A stretch of DNA of 64,000 bases from Blastomyces gilchristii SLH14081 (Eukaryota > Ascomycota > Eurotiomycetes > Onygenales > Ajellomycetaceae), in NCBI RefSeq assembly GCF_000003855.2, contig NW_003101678.1, positions 3,928,946 through 3,992,945 of the forward strand. The letters run 5' to 3'. The stretch's first letter is position 1, and each line of letters starts with the position of its first letter. Both the position numbers and the translations under genes were made by a program. Under the pieces are notes generated by a model. It ran no database searches. It saw nothing but the letters and a program-made list of their open reading frames with translations, and was not told where the DNA came from. This document shows, piece by piece, positions 21,730 to 31,224 of this stretch.

Positions 21730-22473
21730 TCAGTCAAGCCCGACCACGCCGAGATTTCCCCCAGTGCTGCGAAACCTCGATTGCTGCTCTTCTGCAGGTT
21801 TAGGGTTGATGTCGCTCTTTTGGGTAGTGGCGAAAATTTTGAGCACCATTCTTGTGATTGCGGCGTTGTCAATCACAGTAAGGACGAAAATCAGAAATGC
21901 CGTTACGAGGTTGACGCTGGCAGCCCGTAGCTTTCTTCGTTTGGTGGTAGAGATCATAGCATCGTCGATTTCACTGTTGGAAGCTGCCGCTGCGAGTTTC
22001 TCAGACCGAGCTGTGGTTCCTTTCGCTTCTACTAGTAGCTGGATCACCTCTGGATCTTTGAGGTTCAACAACTCGTTCTCAAGAGGTTTCGAACCTCCGT
22101 CAAGCTCAGGATGAGAGGATCTAGCATTGGCCCCGCGCCGGAGCAAGAGTTCGACAATTTCGGCTCTATGAGGGCCATGTCCCTGCGTGGTAACGATCCA
22201 CAAGGGGGTTCGATTTTGGCTTGAGGCGGCATCGACCTGGGCGCCGTGGTCGAGGAGGAGTCGGACGACTTCAATATGTCCGTTCTTTGCTGCTAAAGCA
22301 AGTGCGGTCAGGCCGATGGTTCCCTTTCCCTTTTCTTTGCACTGCTCATTGATATCAGCTTTGTGGAGGTAGCATGCCAGTGTCGTGCTTGTAAGCGCTC
22401 CTGCGGCGGCATCGGCGTGGAGAGTCATTTTCCCAGTGTTTTTACTAGTATGATAATTGAGGTTTCGTTCCAT
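21730..22473 (-). CDS. Ankyrin-repeat protein with C-terminal hydrophobic segment
   Basis: A single 247-codon frame. Two ankyrin repeats are clear: GLTALALAAKNGHIEVVRLL then LDHGAQVDAA, and RTPLWIVTTQGHGPHRAEIV then ELLLRRGANA. A degenerate third follows (LENELLNLKDPEVIQLLVEA). The C-terminal part has a basic patch (TTKRRKLR) followed by a hydrophobic stretch (VNLVTAFLIFVLTVI) that could be a single membrane anchor, then a charged tail ending VVGLD. I start at the ATG at 22473; a second ATG 15 codons later (MTLHADAAAGAL) is equally good. Ankyrin repeats bind proteins; no enzymatic role is visible. The vWFA/ankyrin gene lies directly upstream on the same strand, but the two proteins share no obvious sequence outside the repeats. 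Confidence 0.75.
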   Translation of the reverse strand: MERNLNYHTSKNTGKMTLHADAAAGALTSTTLACYLHKADINEQCKEKGKGTIGLTALALAAKNGHIEVVRLLLDHGAQVDAASSQNRTPLWIVTTQGHGPHRAEIVELLLRRGANARSSHPELDGGSKPLENELLNLKDPEVIQLLVEAKGTTARSEKLAAAASNSEIDDAMISTTKRRKLRAASVNLVTAFLIFVLTVIDNAAITRMVLKIFATTQKSDINPKPAEEQQSRFRSTGGNLGVVGLD

Positions 22474-23312
22474 GAATTTGGGTATGCTTTAAAGGAGCGC
22501 TACATTACCGATATAAACCCCACGAGCATTAACCACCTTGACCTTTCGAATGAACATAGATGAGGTGTTTTTACCGGACTCAACGGGAAGTTGGCTTCCA
22601 CATTCCATACTCCGCCTCAACTTGATATCACCCCAATATTCCGGAACCCCACCCCTTCAAGTTGGGCATGAATTGCTCGGGTATGTGGCATTGCAATCAT
22701 GTAGGTCTGCCTGCATGCAGAAACATTAGCTTGGGCATTCGTACGTGATCGGACCTTCGATCGCGGAAGATGGACAGGAATAATCCCTGGCGATAATGTC
22801 GGTAGCGCCAAGATCTAGGGGGTGTTTAACGCCCAATATTCTGCATATGGTGATGGTTCTCATGTTAGATTGGCCCACAGCCTGAGTTTGCCAAAAAACA
22901 TTTCGATTTCGGCCTTGGGGGATCTTGCTGGGAGTTAGCATTCGCTAATCCAGCCCTGGTCCATAGAATTTCATGTCTTCGATGCTCTGACGAGACAATG
23001 ATTTCCACAACCAGCGATACGAACAAAAAAGAGACGCAAGGCTTGCATGAAGACTAAGGTAATGCTCGTACTCATAAATCTATTTCATTGTAATGTAATT
23101 TCGCACTCTGCCCTGCCTACGCTAATGCTAATGCTCCGCAGTCTCTAGGACTTTGCAGGCTGTGGCTCCCAGCGCGGAAAATCAACTACCACTATTAGGA
23201 AATAGCTCTAATGTAACGTTGCCTGCAAAGTCACTACTAAGATTCCTTTATTCGGCATTCAAGGTCTGCACCGGAGAGAGCAACATGGAGAGTAACTACG
23301 AAAATATTAGTA
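22474..23312. other. Intergenic DNA between the two ankyrin genes
   Basis: Balanced composition with short open frames only (60-70 codons) and no recognisable product. It should hold the 3' UTR of the vWFA gene and the promoter of the smaller ankyrin gene. Confidence 0.4.
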
Positions 23313-25132
23313 TCAAAACCCGTCAATATCTATTCTAAGGGGGTAGTTGGGTGTGCTCACCCAATCTTCTAGTTCAGCTTCGTTCTTTCTGAGCTCATCG
23401 TATCTCGCATCGAGGAGTTCTAATTTATGTAAGCGATGTTTGAGCCTGGGCTGGCATGTGAAACTAGGTGGAAAGTAAAAAAGCAAAAAAGGTTGGAGAT
23501 ACTCACCGGATGTTCTGTAAAGCACCTGCAAAACTTCATCATCCATATCCAGTTTGTTCATAAAGTCTTTTGCTTCGTCATCCGTTCCGATTTGGCTGAG
23601 GCAGAATCGGACCGCTGCATGAATATCAGTGGCGGGTTCATATTGAATGTGCCAGAAAAGCAGGGATGGAATGTTCAAGTACCATCTTTCCTGTAACCCT
23701 TTGTCCCAAGGAATTGGCTGCACTCTAGTATCTCGTTGCGTAGTTGATCTTGACTTTCACCAGATGGGAATCCGTCGGTGATGATCATGACTAGATAGGG
23801 GCGTTCCAGCTGCCCACCAGAACTTAGAGGCGCATAAACGAGCGGATTAAGAATTCGCTCCCTGAGCCTGGTCCCAAGTGGTGTATACCCATTTGGTCTA
23901 AAGTTGAGTGTCTGCAATACCGCATTTCCATCGAGATTGTCGGCATTATATAGGGTTGTATTGATCAAGCGAAAATAAATACCTCTATTGTTTGGGTCCG
24001 CCCGCGTTGCAATATCAGTGATGCGTTTGGCGAGTTCCGCTTGTTTGCGCCAGCGATCTTCTTCATTCATGGAGTAGCTGTCATCTGGTGTATTTGTTAT
24101 TTTTGGTTTCGTGTTCTACTCTCCCATTATGATGGATTGAAAAATTAATACCTACCACAATAGAGAATGGGTTTGTAAAGAGCCACAGTAGCAAGACCCT
24201 GTAGCTGACTGGGTGACTTCAACCAATTGTTCGGATCGTTCTTAAGAGCAGCGGCTTTTTCGGCTACTTCATTGACGTATGTATTTCCAGGGGGGAAAAA
24301 TCTCCCAAGGCCGTCGTTATTGACTACTTTGTTCAGACTATTTTTGAAGTCCTCCACTGTTTCAGGTTGTTCCTCGTCAAGCTCCTCCTGTGAGAAATAT
24401 CTCAACGTTAGCTGCCAAACGGTGGAGTCTTGTTGACGCCACTGTCCATCTTACCTCAGGGTAGTAGCTGCCTGGGGAAGCGATACCGAGGAAATATCGG
24501 GAAGCAGACTTGAATATGGATCCGAAGGCCCTCCAGGCTTTGGACTTGGCGAGTACGCCGACCACCCACTTGGTCATATAGCTCCGAAGACCACCTTTGC
24601 CTCCGCCTTTTCGTAGCGGTGGCTCAAAGGCATCTTTGATTTGTTTCTTGATTTCCGGGTTCAAAACCGTATCTGCTAGATCGCGTGCGGTTTTACCGTT
24701 ATCGTCCCGCGCATCCAGTGACGCCCCCGCGTTGATGAGTAACTTAACAATTTCTGGATTCGATGTCTTAGCAATGGCAGCCATCAAGGGGGTTTGGTTC
24801 CCACGTGAGGGAATAGGTTTGTCGAAGGTCGTCGGCTTTTTCTCAAGAAGCAGCTGGACCATGCGAGGACTGGCAGGCTTCGCTATCGCAGCGAGATACA
24901 TTGGTGTCCTACCGTCCCGAAAGTTCATTGTTTCCCCCATCGGCTTATCTGGGTCGGCGCCGTGGGCCAGGAGGAGCTTTACCACGGATGCCTTCCTGTT
25001 CTCCAAGGCATATCCCAGCGGAGTCATACCTGATCCATCTTCACGATCCCGAAGAGAAGAGTCCTCACCCAGTATATCCAGCAGCCTCCCTTCCTTCAGT
25101 TTCCCGCTTTGAGCAGCCGTCCAGATCGACAT
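23313..25132 (-). CDS. Ankyrin-vWFA fusion protein, 508 aa
   Basis: Five exons fit in frame: 25132-24455, 24387-24156, 24084-23683, 23614-23507 and 23419-23313, with introns of 67, 71, 68 and 87 nt (GT..AG). Residues ~1-170 hold ankyrin repeats (TPLGYALENRKASVVKLLLA, RTPMYLAAIAKPASPRMVQL, TPLMAAIAKTSNPEIVKLLI). Residues ~295-480 form a von Willebrand factor A domain with an intact metal site: DDSYS at 304-308, a Thr in GYTPLGTRL and the Asp in MIITDGFPSGE. The end is Glu-rich (YDELRKNEAELEDWV). The first ATG (MSIWTAAQSGKLKEGRLLDI) is the start; the frame upstream of it opens only with TTG. vWFA/ankyrin proteins are common in filamentous ascomycetes but their role is unknown. An intracellular, metal-dependent adaptor is the likely type of protein. 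Confidence 0.88.
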
Positions 25133-26123
25133 TTTTCGTAGCGTTCTATTTGTCCTCTGAGAGAGGCAAGGGCAGTGGGAAGGTCGTCCCGGTGATTTAT
25201 CCAACCGTCCTGGTGACTATGAAGGGGTTCGGTAATGGAACAGAATATGTCTCGTCGTTAAATATGCAATTTTGTATTATTGATCCAAGACCAAACGTTC
25301 TGGACACGGCAGATTCGGGGCAACAATTATCAGATTTCTGAACTTCTTCGGTTAGGTAGCGAACCATAGCAACCAGGATTCATTGCCATGCGACAATCGT
25401 GCATCACCACTAAAAGCTATTTGGAGGTCTGTAGTATCCTGAATGACGTCCTCTTACTTAGAAACCCTGTCCGACGAATGAGCGTTTGACAAGTAACAAT
25501 GCATTGAATAATGAGCAATTTCAGTCTTGGTGAAGAATCTCGACCAGAAAATACCTGCAGGCCGTGATTCATTCACGCTATTCTGTGGGCAAGTATTCCA
25601 GGCGGCCCAAAATCCATGAAAAATATTGCATGTAACTCACTCCGGTGGATACGCGGGGATGAATAAGGTAGAGTGATCGAGTGGTTCTCGCAAAGCTGGC
25701 CAAGGCGAAACTAAGCATAGCCTAAAATTTGCTTTAAAATTGAAAAGGCTGTGGTGTTCAGGCCTAAAGTATTTCCTTCCCCCATCTCCTTTTTGATTCT
25801 TAGTGGAGGGTATTCCCTGCGGGCTTTCGTATACCTGCTAGAATGACAAGAAAATGTAAAAATTCCACTAAAATTTTAAATCCAGTGACTAGGTTGGAGC
25901 ACTTGCAGCTAGCTGGGGTTAGAGTGGTGGGAGGAGAGAGCCCTCAGTGTGTTATCAAAACATTGAAATTCACGGAAACGTATATTATACTGCCAATTGG
26001 GCTCCATGAGCGGAGATGTGATTGCCAAAATACACAAAAGTTTCAGAGTGTGTCATCACGTCCAACTGCTCGTGCCAAAATATTCAATGTATCGCTTTGA
26101 CCTCCCGCATACCTAGCAAAAAT
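25133..26123. other. Divergent promoter region
   Basis: Lies between the start of the vWFA gene (minus) and the start of the MDR oxidoreductase (plus), so it should hold both promoters. No further gene seen. Open frames crossing it are overlaps of the flanking genes. Confidence 0.5.
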
Positions 26124-27167
26124 ATGTCTACCAACTATGCAGCTTTCCTTGCTGGACACAAGAAGAAGCCCCTTTCTGTGCGTGAAGCCGAGGATAGGTA
26201 TGCGGACGAAAATGAGATCGTGATCAAGAATGCCGCAGTTGCCATGAACCAGCTCGACTGGAAAATGCAGGACACTCCATGGGCTATGTTCAAGTACCCA
26301 TTGATTCTGGGTGTGGATGTCGCCGGGGAAGTAGTCGAAGTGGGTAGCGATGTCACTCGATTCAGCATTGGCGATCGCGTCCTCGGTCACGCCCTGAGCT
26401 TTATAACGGAGGACGAAAGGCACGGGGGATTCCAAAATTATACCGTTCTCTTTTCGAACATGGCATCGCCTATTCCGCCATCCCTACCATTTGAAAGTGC
26501 AGCTGTGCTTCCTTTAGGAGTGTCGACTGCATCGGCCGCATTATTTCACGAGGACGGCTTAGCCCTCCCCAAGCCCAGTTTGAACCCGACAAAGACGTCT
26601 ACAACCGTTCTAATTTGGGGTGGAACGAGTAGTGTCGGCAGCAACGCTATCCAGCTAGCAGTCGCTGCTGGGTGCGATGTCATTGTGACGGCATCGCCCA
26701 GAAACTTCGCCGCCGCGAAACGACTGGGTGCAGATCATGTAGTAGACTATAATGACGCATCCGTGATCGACAAGTTAAAGGAGGCGTTTCGAGGCAAGAA
26801 ACTTGCTGGTGCCTTGGATGCGATTGGAACAGAAAAGACGTTCAAGCAGACTGCAGAGGCAGTCTCTCAGGTTGATGGGGTTAAAACCGTCACCTCGACG
26901 ATCGATGATCTCGAAGATGCGTGGGTGCCTCCAGGTGTGACAGGAAAGGCCATCCTAGCAGTAAGCATCCGGGGGCTAGAGGGTGAGGATATGGACAAGA
27001 ATGTAGGAAAGATGGTATATGAAGATTTCTTGCCGGATGCCCTTAAGGCGGGGAGGTACAGCATAGCACCAGATCCACTAGTCGCCGGAAAAGGGCTTGG
27101 AGCTATTCAGGACGCCCTCGAAACCTCAAAGCGTACACCGGGGAAGAAGGTGGTTGTAAGCATTTAG
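26124..27167 (+). CDS. MDR-family NAD(P)H-dependent oxidoreductase
   Basis: A 347-residue intronless medium-chain dehydrogenase/reductase of the zinc-independent quinone/enoyl-reductase type. The N-terminal GroES-like domain includes NQLDWKMQD and YPLILGVDVAGEVVEVGSDV. The cofactor domain has a Rossmann motif (VLIWGGTSSVGSNAIQLA) followed by AKRLGADHVVDYND. The end GAIQDALETSKRTPGKKVVV is typical of fungal members. The structural zinc Cys cluster of alcohol dehydrogenases is absent. The start is the ATG at 26124, as the longer frame upstream lacks homology. Relatives act as stand-alone reductases or as trans enoyl reductases of polyketide pathways, but no synthase is in the window, so no pathway is assigned. 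Confidence 0.93.
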   Translation: MSTNYAAFLAGHKKKPLSVREAEDRYADENEIVIKNAAVAMNQLDWKMQDTPWAMFKYPLILGVDVAGEVVEVGSDVTRFSIGDRVLGHALSFITEDERHGGFQNYTVLFSNMASPIPPSLPFESAAVLPLGVSTASAALFHEDGLALPKPSLNPTKTSTTVLIWGGTSSVGSNAIQLAVAAGCDVIVTASPRNFAAAKRLGADHVVDYNDASVIDKLKEAFRGKKLAGALDAIGTEKTFKQTAEAVSQVDGVKTVTSTIDDLEDAWVPPGVTGKAILAVSIRGLEGEDMDKNVGKMVYEDFLPDALKAGRYSIAPDPLVAGKGLGAIQDALETSKRTPGKKVVVSI

Positions 27168-28445
27168 AGGATTTTTCGCGCTGAGCTGAGAATAACTTGG
27201 AATGAAAATAGTTTCTAATTCCCAAGAGAACGACCCTTCGAATAGAAAATTGTTTAGATGCTGTGAACAGGCCGAGCGCGAGAGACATGTAACGGTGCTA
27301 TCGCGTAGATATATGTAAGATCGGGTAGCAAGTCATTTCCAACATAATGTTAGAAACAAAGCGCCATTACCCTGAAGGGTGATTTCAGAGCAGGCGCAGA
27401 ACTGGACGTAAACATAATGCTTTTTATGAGGGTTTGGAGACAGTATACTTCGTACAGACGTCCTGTATAGCATGATGAATATTCATATGTTCTACCCAGT
27501 GGGGTTGGTGCCGTTCCAGCTCTTGACGCATATGATAACAGACAAATCAATCTGTTCCATTCTGATGTACATATGCGTCATTCTGATAGTTGCTCAGATC
27601 GAGTCTGTCTGACGTTCCTCGAGCCCTTTGCGATTCGAGCCGGTGTGCTTGGATGCACCGCTCACAGAGAAAAATAACGACTGATGCCGCATAAAAGAAA
27701 ACGCAAGTTAAACCAGCAAACAGACTCACGGGGACAGGCCGCGGACGAGAACAGATATATGGAGCGTCACGTCACATATAGAGATCCTTGGATATATTGC
27801 TCACGGAACTTTGCCGCCTCCTCAAACGCCCACTAATCCTGGACTGGAATAGTGCAAAACCTAATCTTCACAGCCCTGCTTAAATAAGCAAGTTTAAATG
27901 CTTCTAGATTATTTCCGGATTCGGCCATGCCTGGAACCTCAAGAACCTTCATCGATTCCGTCTTTGATAACTGTCGTCCAGCTTCAACTCTCGTTCCTTG
28001 TCGTTCTCTTCAACGCCAGTCTCAATTCTCTTGTCTGTTGTTTCTAGCTCCTGCACCCAGTACAGCCATGCTCCTGGACTCTGGGCAGCCTAGACTCTAC
28101 GTCTAATAGCTATCATCATCCCACCCTTTTGGCCGTGTCCGCCTAGACCCACCCACCCATCTTCCTATATTTAATATCGCCGCATTCCGTCCCAACACGG
28201 TTTCTCGCCTCCTGTAGCCGCCCATGACTCCACGAGCCCACTGCCTTATCCAATCGTGGGAAATAAAAAGGACCCGTAACCGCTCCGAGGCGCTGAGGCA
28301 ATTTATTTTAGTTCTCCTATATAAAGCCTTCAACCCCAGTCTTTCCCTTTAAACCTAAACTACGGCCCTGAAAGGTTGACCTCCCCCCCCGTATCATTCG
28401 TGCGAGTATATAACTATCGCAGCCATTTCATATCCCCCTACAGCT
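27168..28445. other. Intergenic DNA, upstream region of the 369-aa gene
   Basis: The last ~550 bp before 28446 are C/T-rich on the plus strand, typical of a fungal promoter and leader. Several minus-strand frames of 60-76 codons show no family features and are not called. Confidence 0.4.
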
Positions 28446-29555
28446 ATGTTCGAAGACTTTTCATTCTCCTCCCCTCGAAGGAAAAATCGGGACTCGTTGA
28501 TACCTAGTTACGATGAAGACATGGTGATTGCCTGCGAGGACCACCTGATCTCGCCTTTTTCATCTCGTTCTCCCTCACCCGTTCCGCGTTGTCGAAACTC
28601 GAAAGACCATCCTCTACTTCCTAGACATTCACGTCAGCCTTTCCAACTTGGGCCTGCTCCTACATCGATTCCATATAATTATGGCGACAGGCATGGACTT
28701 TCGATCCGCACTTTAACAAAGAAACTCAATGCTCAGACCTTGGATAATGATGCAAACAGTGATAGTGATGTAGGACCAGCTCTTCCAATTACGCCTCCTC
28801 GTAGTGCTCATACCGATGTGCCCGCAATTTGGTTGGAAAGTGAACCTTTAAGTCCACCATACCGGGAACATGATGATAATTCGTCTTGGACTGGGCCGTC
28901 ACCTACTTCAACACCGAGGTTTATTGAGTCCCGCCGTACCTCGCATTCTGAAGCGGACAACTTACCATATGCTCACTACGCGTCTATCACGACTCAAGAT
29001 AAGGAGCAATTTTCTTCTCTCCGCCAGCATCGAGAAAACCTCTCCCTTCTACAATGTACCGCAAAAACAGTAGCGGAAACCGTTAGAATCGCACTTCTAC
29101 TTGAAGAGAGTGATCGATTATCCTTCGACGAAATCGATGAAGACAGGCATCCGAGTTCGCTCTCCCATCTCCCAGCTTCTCGAAATCCCACCTCCCTTAT
29201 CAATAACCACAGCCGAAATCCCACACGCCGTTCCTCCACATCCACAGAGCCTGCATTGAAATCTAAACTCTCAATTAGCAACACCTACAGAGTTGATAAA
29301 TCGCGCCATTCTCCACGGAACTCTAGTCATACCAGTGATTTCCGCATAATAGAGAAATCATCGCGGGGGTTGCGACGGAGGAGTTTGGTGCTAGCTGCCG
29401 TTACTGCAATGGTACAGGCAGAGGCTTTAGAGAAGGGGCAAAGGGATCGGGAACTTCGAGATATTCGAAGGGAAAGCTCGCGAGCCGTGAGTTCCGATTT
29501 CCTGCATTCTCTTAGCGGAAGATTAAAAGATTCCACAACTGCAAATTCCTCTTGA
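28446..29555 (+). CDS. Ser/Arg-rich disordered protein, 369 aa
   Basis: A single-exon frame with ordinary gene composition that I do not recognise. The N-terminal ~190 residues are Ser/Pro-rich and probably disordered (SPFSSRSPSPVPRCRNS, PALPITPPRSAHT). A helical segment follows (DKEQFSSLRQHRENLSLLQ, then TAKTVAETVRIALLLEESDR), then a basic Ser-rich stretch. A second helical segment (GLRRRSLVLAAVTAMVQAEA then LEKGQRDRELRDIRRESSR) could form a coiled coil. There is no signal peptide and no clear membrane span. SP and RS clusters suggest phosphorylation, by inference. The start is the first ATG after a pyrimidine-rich leader. Confidence 0.75.
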   Translation: MFEDFSFSSPRRKNRDSLIPSYDEDMVIACEDHLISPFSSRSPSPVPRCRNSKDHPLLPRHSRQPFQLGPAPTSIPYNYGDRHGLSIRTLTKKLNAQTLDNDANSDSDVGPALPITPPRSAHTDVPAIWLESEPLSPPYREHDDNSSWTGPSPTSTPRFIESRRTSHSEADNLPYAHYASITTQDKEQFSSLRQHRENLSLLQCTAKTVAETVRIALLLEESDRLSFDEIDEDRHPSSLSHLPASRNPTSLINNHSRNPTRRSSTSTEPALKSKLSISNTYRVDKSRHSPRNSSHTSDFRIIEKSSRGLRRRSLVLAAVTAMVQAEALEKGQRDRELRDIRRESSRAVSSDFLHSLSGRLKDSTTANSS

Positions 29556-31224
29556 GAATTTGATCAGATACAAATGGAAAGAACAGGACACGGGGCAGTT
29601 GGAGACACTGATATCTTGCTACATGATGATTTTACGCTCCGGGCATATCAATCAGGATAATGCACTCGTATAGATTCACAACCAGCCAGACGGCCCACTC
29701 TTTGATATTTTTCCTTTTGTCTCATATTTCCTCCCCGTCCCATCCTCCAATATCACCCACCTACTGGTCCATTACCACTTCTTTTCTTTGTATAATCTCC
29801 TTGTTACTTTTCTGTTTTTGCTTCCACTTTTATTTTCGTCGTCTTCATTCTTGGCTTGTTATATACCCCCCACAGTCAGTTTATTATCCTACTTTTTTGA
29901 CAATTTCCATGTGTGCAAACACCGCCATATCAGAATTTGATATACCTATATAAAATACTGTCTTTCATTAAACTGGTCTAGGTTAGACTAACAGGCGCCA
30001 CACTAAGCTGTTGATAGGCGAGTATGGCGGTTGCTGAGGATTTTGATATTAGTGTCTTCGCAGATTACAAACGGCGTTTCCTTTCTGTCAACTGGAGGCT
30101 TCTAGGTAATTACTCTTGTTTTTGAAATAGCTACTATACTTTATCGGTGAGGAAAGGCTACACGACATGTCATCGGCGGTTTTCCTTTTCCTTTTTTTCC
30201 CCTTTCTTATTTGTGGTACAAGCGTCTTGCCTCTCTCTTAGTACATTTTTATTTCCTTTATTTCTTCTGTACTTTCCGTTCTCCTGGTAATTATAGCAAC
30301 ATGCCTAAGCGCCTAAGTCTTGAGGAAAATTCTTGCTGAAAATTTAATATCCAACTCATCTTTCCTCTGGGGATTACAGACGTTCAGGCAAAACCCAGCG
30401 AATATACCACAGTAAACAATAATAATCAGGCACAGCAAAACCCTTTTAAGTCACATCATGAAAACAGGTATTGAAATGATTTGCTTTCTCCGCTAACGAC
30501 TGATTTGCTAAATTATATCCATACATAGCTCATTTCTCTTAGAAATAACAAACGGAAAACCAACCAACAAGTCTCACCTAACTGTGTAACCTCTAAAAAG
30601 AAGAAATAAAACGCGAGAAGAAGCATCTAGAAGCTTTGTACATACATACCATACCATATAAAATGGTAAGGGAAAAAGTGGTACTAAAAGCCTCGACTGG
30701 GTATATGAGAGCACGTAGAAAGTATATTAGGAAATCTGAAGAAAAAAAGTGGAGAAGATAATAAGATCGTAGCGAAGTGGGTTCAAAACATGATCTTAGT
30801 GAAAGAGCCCGTCAAAAGGAGAGCAAATGTGCAAATTTTATGCGATATTCGATGAGGAATTGCATGCCCAATGGAGAGAAAAAGGGTTGTAGAAAAGAAG
30901 TTATGAGAAGCATTTACGAAAGATACGAGTTGAACTCTATAGAACAGAACAGGTAATTAGGCTGAGTGGAAACATGTACACGTATCAAAGGTTAGTTTAA
31001 CACGGGAGGCCCCGGATCGCGTTTTAAGCACGGGAGGGTTTGAACAGTATAGATAAAGGGATTTTGTATCTGAAAAGGGAGAAGGCTGGCATGCTAGTAG
31101 TAGTTAATCGCCTGAGGTGTCCTACTGGGAAATTTATTAGCACCATTCGTGGGGCTAAAATACGGAAAATACAATAGGTACACATGTTCCAGGGCAGATG
31201 TGACCAACCTTTTCAGAGTCTTGA
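29556..31224. other. Convergent 3' regions
   Basis: 1.7 kb between two convergent genes, AT-rich and without supported coding potential. It probably contains both 3' UTRs. A 97-codon frame at 29660-29953 is a translation of pyrimidine-rich DNA. Confidence 0.5.

Noticed and set aside
15397..25132. Fungal NLR (nucleotide-binding immune receptor) locus
   Set aside because: Phosphorylase and ankyrin parts occur, but no NACHT or NB-ARC motif (Walker A/B) can be seen in any of the proteins.
12400..27170. Secondary-metabolite gene cluster
   Set aside because: Tyrosinase, aminotransferase-like and MDR genes alone are not enough. No synthase, transporter or cluster regulator is present.
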